A DNA stretch of 64,000 nt, taken from assembly GCF_021130785.1 (NCBI RefSeq), contig NC_060215.1, forward strand, positions 68,638,501 to 68,702,500. Reading direction: 5' to 3'. Of this stretch, positions 62,077 to 64,000 are shown one piece after another. The position numbers were made by a program, and so were the translations under genes. The notes beneath the pieces are model-generated. The model did not search any database, was not told the DNA's origin, and was given only the letters and a program-made list of their open reading frames with translations. The stretch is from Homalodisca vitripennis (taxonomy: Eukaryota; Arthropoda; Insecta; Hemiptera; Cicadellidae). Within the stretch, counting starts at the first letter, position 1. Every line of letters starts with the position of its first letter.

Positions 62077-64000
62077 ATATTTCTGTATTTATATATATTT
62101 TTACATTTTAAGAATGTTTCGTAAATTCTCAAATCTGCTGCAACCAATTGTATACTTACACATTATTAACATACAATACTTTGTAACATTATTTTATATA
62201 AAATAATGAATTCAATAAACTACAACAACAAATAGCTTATACCGTTTTTCATAATTTTGGAAAAAAAATTGGAATTGAAATAAAGTGTGGCATCAACCTT
62301 AAAATAGGTAGGTATGTTAAAAACTTGAGACTGTATACGCACAAGTCAAGTGCCAATAATATACAAACAAATAACTACAATAAAATACTATTTAAATTCA
62401 CAATGACTAATGATTGGAAAACTACAAACTATTGTTATCAGAATCTGTCTTTGATCATTGGTAACAAAATGAAATACCTGAAATCCATTCAAGGGAAGTA
62501 CAACGGCATGCACAAATCTTTGATTATGAGTACAAAAGGAAATATATTAATTACATTCCAGGACAATTACGGTCTAAGAGAGCAAAAGGAGTTACCACAT
62601 CACAAATACATATAATCTAATACAATGTTCTGTCATAAAGAACTGATGTTTAGAATATTGTTCAGACTCTGATCTGGATTAAATACACACTAAAGTGACA
62701 TGAACAATACAAAATTTTAAATTTAATTTTAAGTTTGAAAACTTGTGCAGTATAAAGAGACATATAAAGCAATCTGGGGTGCCAAAACTGTATTTGATTC
62801 TTGAGTAAGAATTATAGTTAAACCTGGTTTAACCACAACCATATTAACAATAGTTAGCTACATTTTTCCATTATCCATTTCAGTTATCAATCAAATATCT
62901 TCTTAACAGATTGGTTACAAATGAAGTGATGAGAACAATGAATGTAAGTTGATAGTCAATTACCCTTAACAGTCTCAAATTCCCTTACACTTACTGAAAA
63001 AATGTTGAATTATATCAAGAATACTTAGACTTCAGAGGGAATATAATGATATATATTGTTGTGTATTTAAAAATAAAATTATGTTTTTAGATGTGTCTCA
63101 GTTCTGATGCTCTGTATTTAATGACAGTCAGTATTAAAATTATGTTTCATTTTTCATATTTTACTCCATACCACATTGAGAATAGATACATACACAGGTA
63201 TTAGTTGTATTATTACATCACCTCAACATTTACACCAAACATCTTATTATAAATAGTGTCTCAATTGTATGTAGTTCTTCTGGCTTGTTCTAAAAGTCAT
63301 TTTTAATTACAGAATTTTTTCTTTCAAAACTAGTCAATTTTAAAAGAAACATATATTGTTACAGTTAAATAGTTTCCCTGGTTCCTATTTCATTATATCA
63401 ACTTAGTTCATAGCCATATGTAGCCTATTGGAATTTTATTGTGTTACTTTTGTTATTTTCATGACTATCTTCTAAATTTCCCTGATCATACTGCTTCTAA
63501 ACATTATTAACATAAGTATAATATTGAAATATTTTGGCCTCGCTGCCATCTTTAGAGCAGAAAAAGAAGTTTCAATGGTACAAAATATATTCAAAGCAAA
63601 AAAGCTACACAAAAATTAAATACGTATTTCAAAATTTCACAATGTATTTTCCCTTCCAAAGTCATGTAAATATTATGTTATTCACAAAGAATTTATTAAT
63701 AATTATTAAAAATATTTTATTCGGGCTTTGGCACCTAAATTAAGACATGAAATTATGATAAAAAGGAAAATGTAATATTTCTCACAAAAAGGTGGTGTTT
63801 GTTGGTGGTGTTAGGTGTGTCACCTAAGCTGCTAAAAATTTGGTACATACAAAAATATTCTTTCTGCCGTTTCATTATTTAATATGCACTATTTTTTAGA
63901 GAGTTGTCTATATCTTAGAGAAAACTTCAATCTGAAATTATTCCTCAGGACAAAAATATAAGAAAAATAATTAACTATTATTTACTACTATAATTTATAG

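Larger units (their letters stand above)
59196..64000 (-). other. partial dia intron running off the window
   Basis: No further FH2 exon was found on the minus strand up to the window end. The stretch contains a possible MITE (59942-60501), a CA microsatellite and otherwise featureless AT-rich DNA. Confidence 0.7.

Noticed and set aside
61823..62077. 84-codon ORF ending in Thr-His repeats
   Set aside because: The end is the CA microsatellite and the rest has no motif; it lies antisense in a dia intron.
62325..62615. 96-codon plus-strand ORF
   Set aside because: Lys/Asn-rich low-information translation expected by chance in AT-rich DNA; no motif or splice support.
1..64000. CRISPR arrays, rRNA or tRNA genes, bacterial operons
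   Set aside because: None seen. The spliced formin gene and TE content show nuclear animal DNA, and the tandem repeats lack a repeat-spacer structure.

Overview
The window is AT-rich eukaryotic nuclear DNA from an animal, most likely an insect. The TE families resemble those I know from arthropods (mariner, DUF4817-type Tc1/mariner relatives, piggyBac, CR1/jockey-like LINEs), and the only host gene is a diaphanous-class formin with long introns. A hemipteran is my guess from TE style and intron size; the sequence does not prove it. GENE: the minus strand from about 59.2 kb down to 22.2 kb carries the last nine coding exons of a diaphanous (dia) formin. They cover the C-terminal part of the FH2 actin-assembly domain, the DAD autoinhibitory motif and a short Arg/Ser-rich tail. 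All junctions are GT-AG, all phases agree, and together they give about 420 codons ending in a TAA stop at 22235-22237. The N-terminal parts (GBD/DID, coiled coil, FH1, start of FH2) must lie beyond 64 kb. I see no other convincing host gene; one ORF at 30415-30688 ends in a donor-like site and is left open. LAYOUT: 1-22.2 kb lies downstream of dia. It holds a 1.7-kb unit with 320-bp inverted arms and a broken gag/SAP-like ORF, a mariner remnant, a decayed but nearly full-length LINE with a PHD-finger ORF1, a 236-bp-arm DNA hairpin, a piggyBac remnant and two tandem-repeat blocks. 22.2-37.6 kb is the dia tail: two small exons, separated from the DAD exon by a 12.6-kb intron filled with mariner, pogo-like, LINE, MITE-like and SINE-like insertions. 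37.6-59.2 kb holds the DAD and FH2 exons. Their introns carry a 3.6-kb head-to-head palindromic transposon composite, a 400-bp MITE nested in a decayed transposase, and a DUF4817-type transposon inserted in a LINE. 59.2-64 kb is intron only, with one possible MITE and a CA microsatellite. FUNCTION: the only expected host product is the formin, a Rho-activated actin nucleator and elongator. Everything else is mobile DNA; nearly all transposase and RT frames are broken, and only the LINE RT at 32.7-34.5 kb keeps a long open frame.
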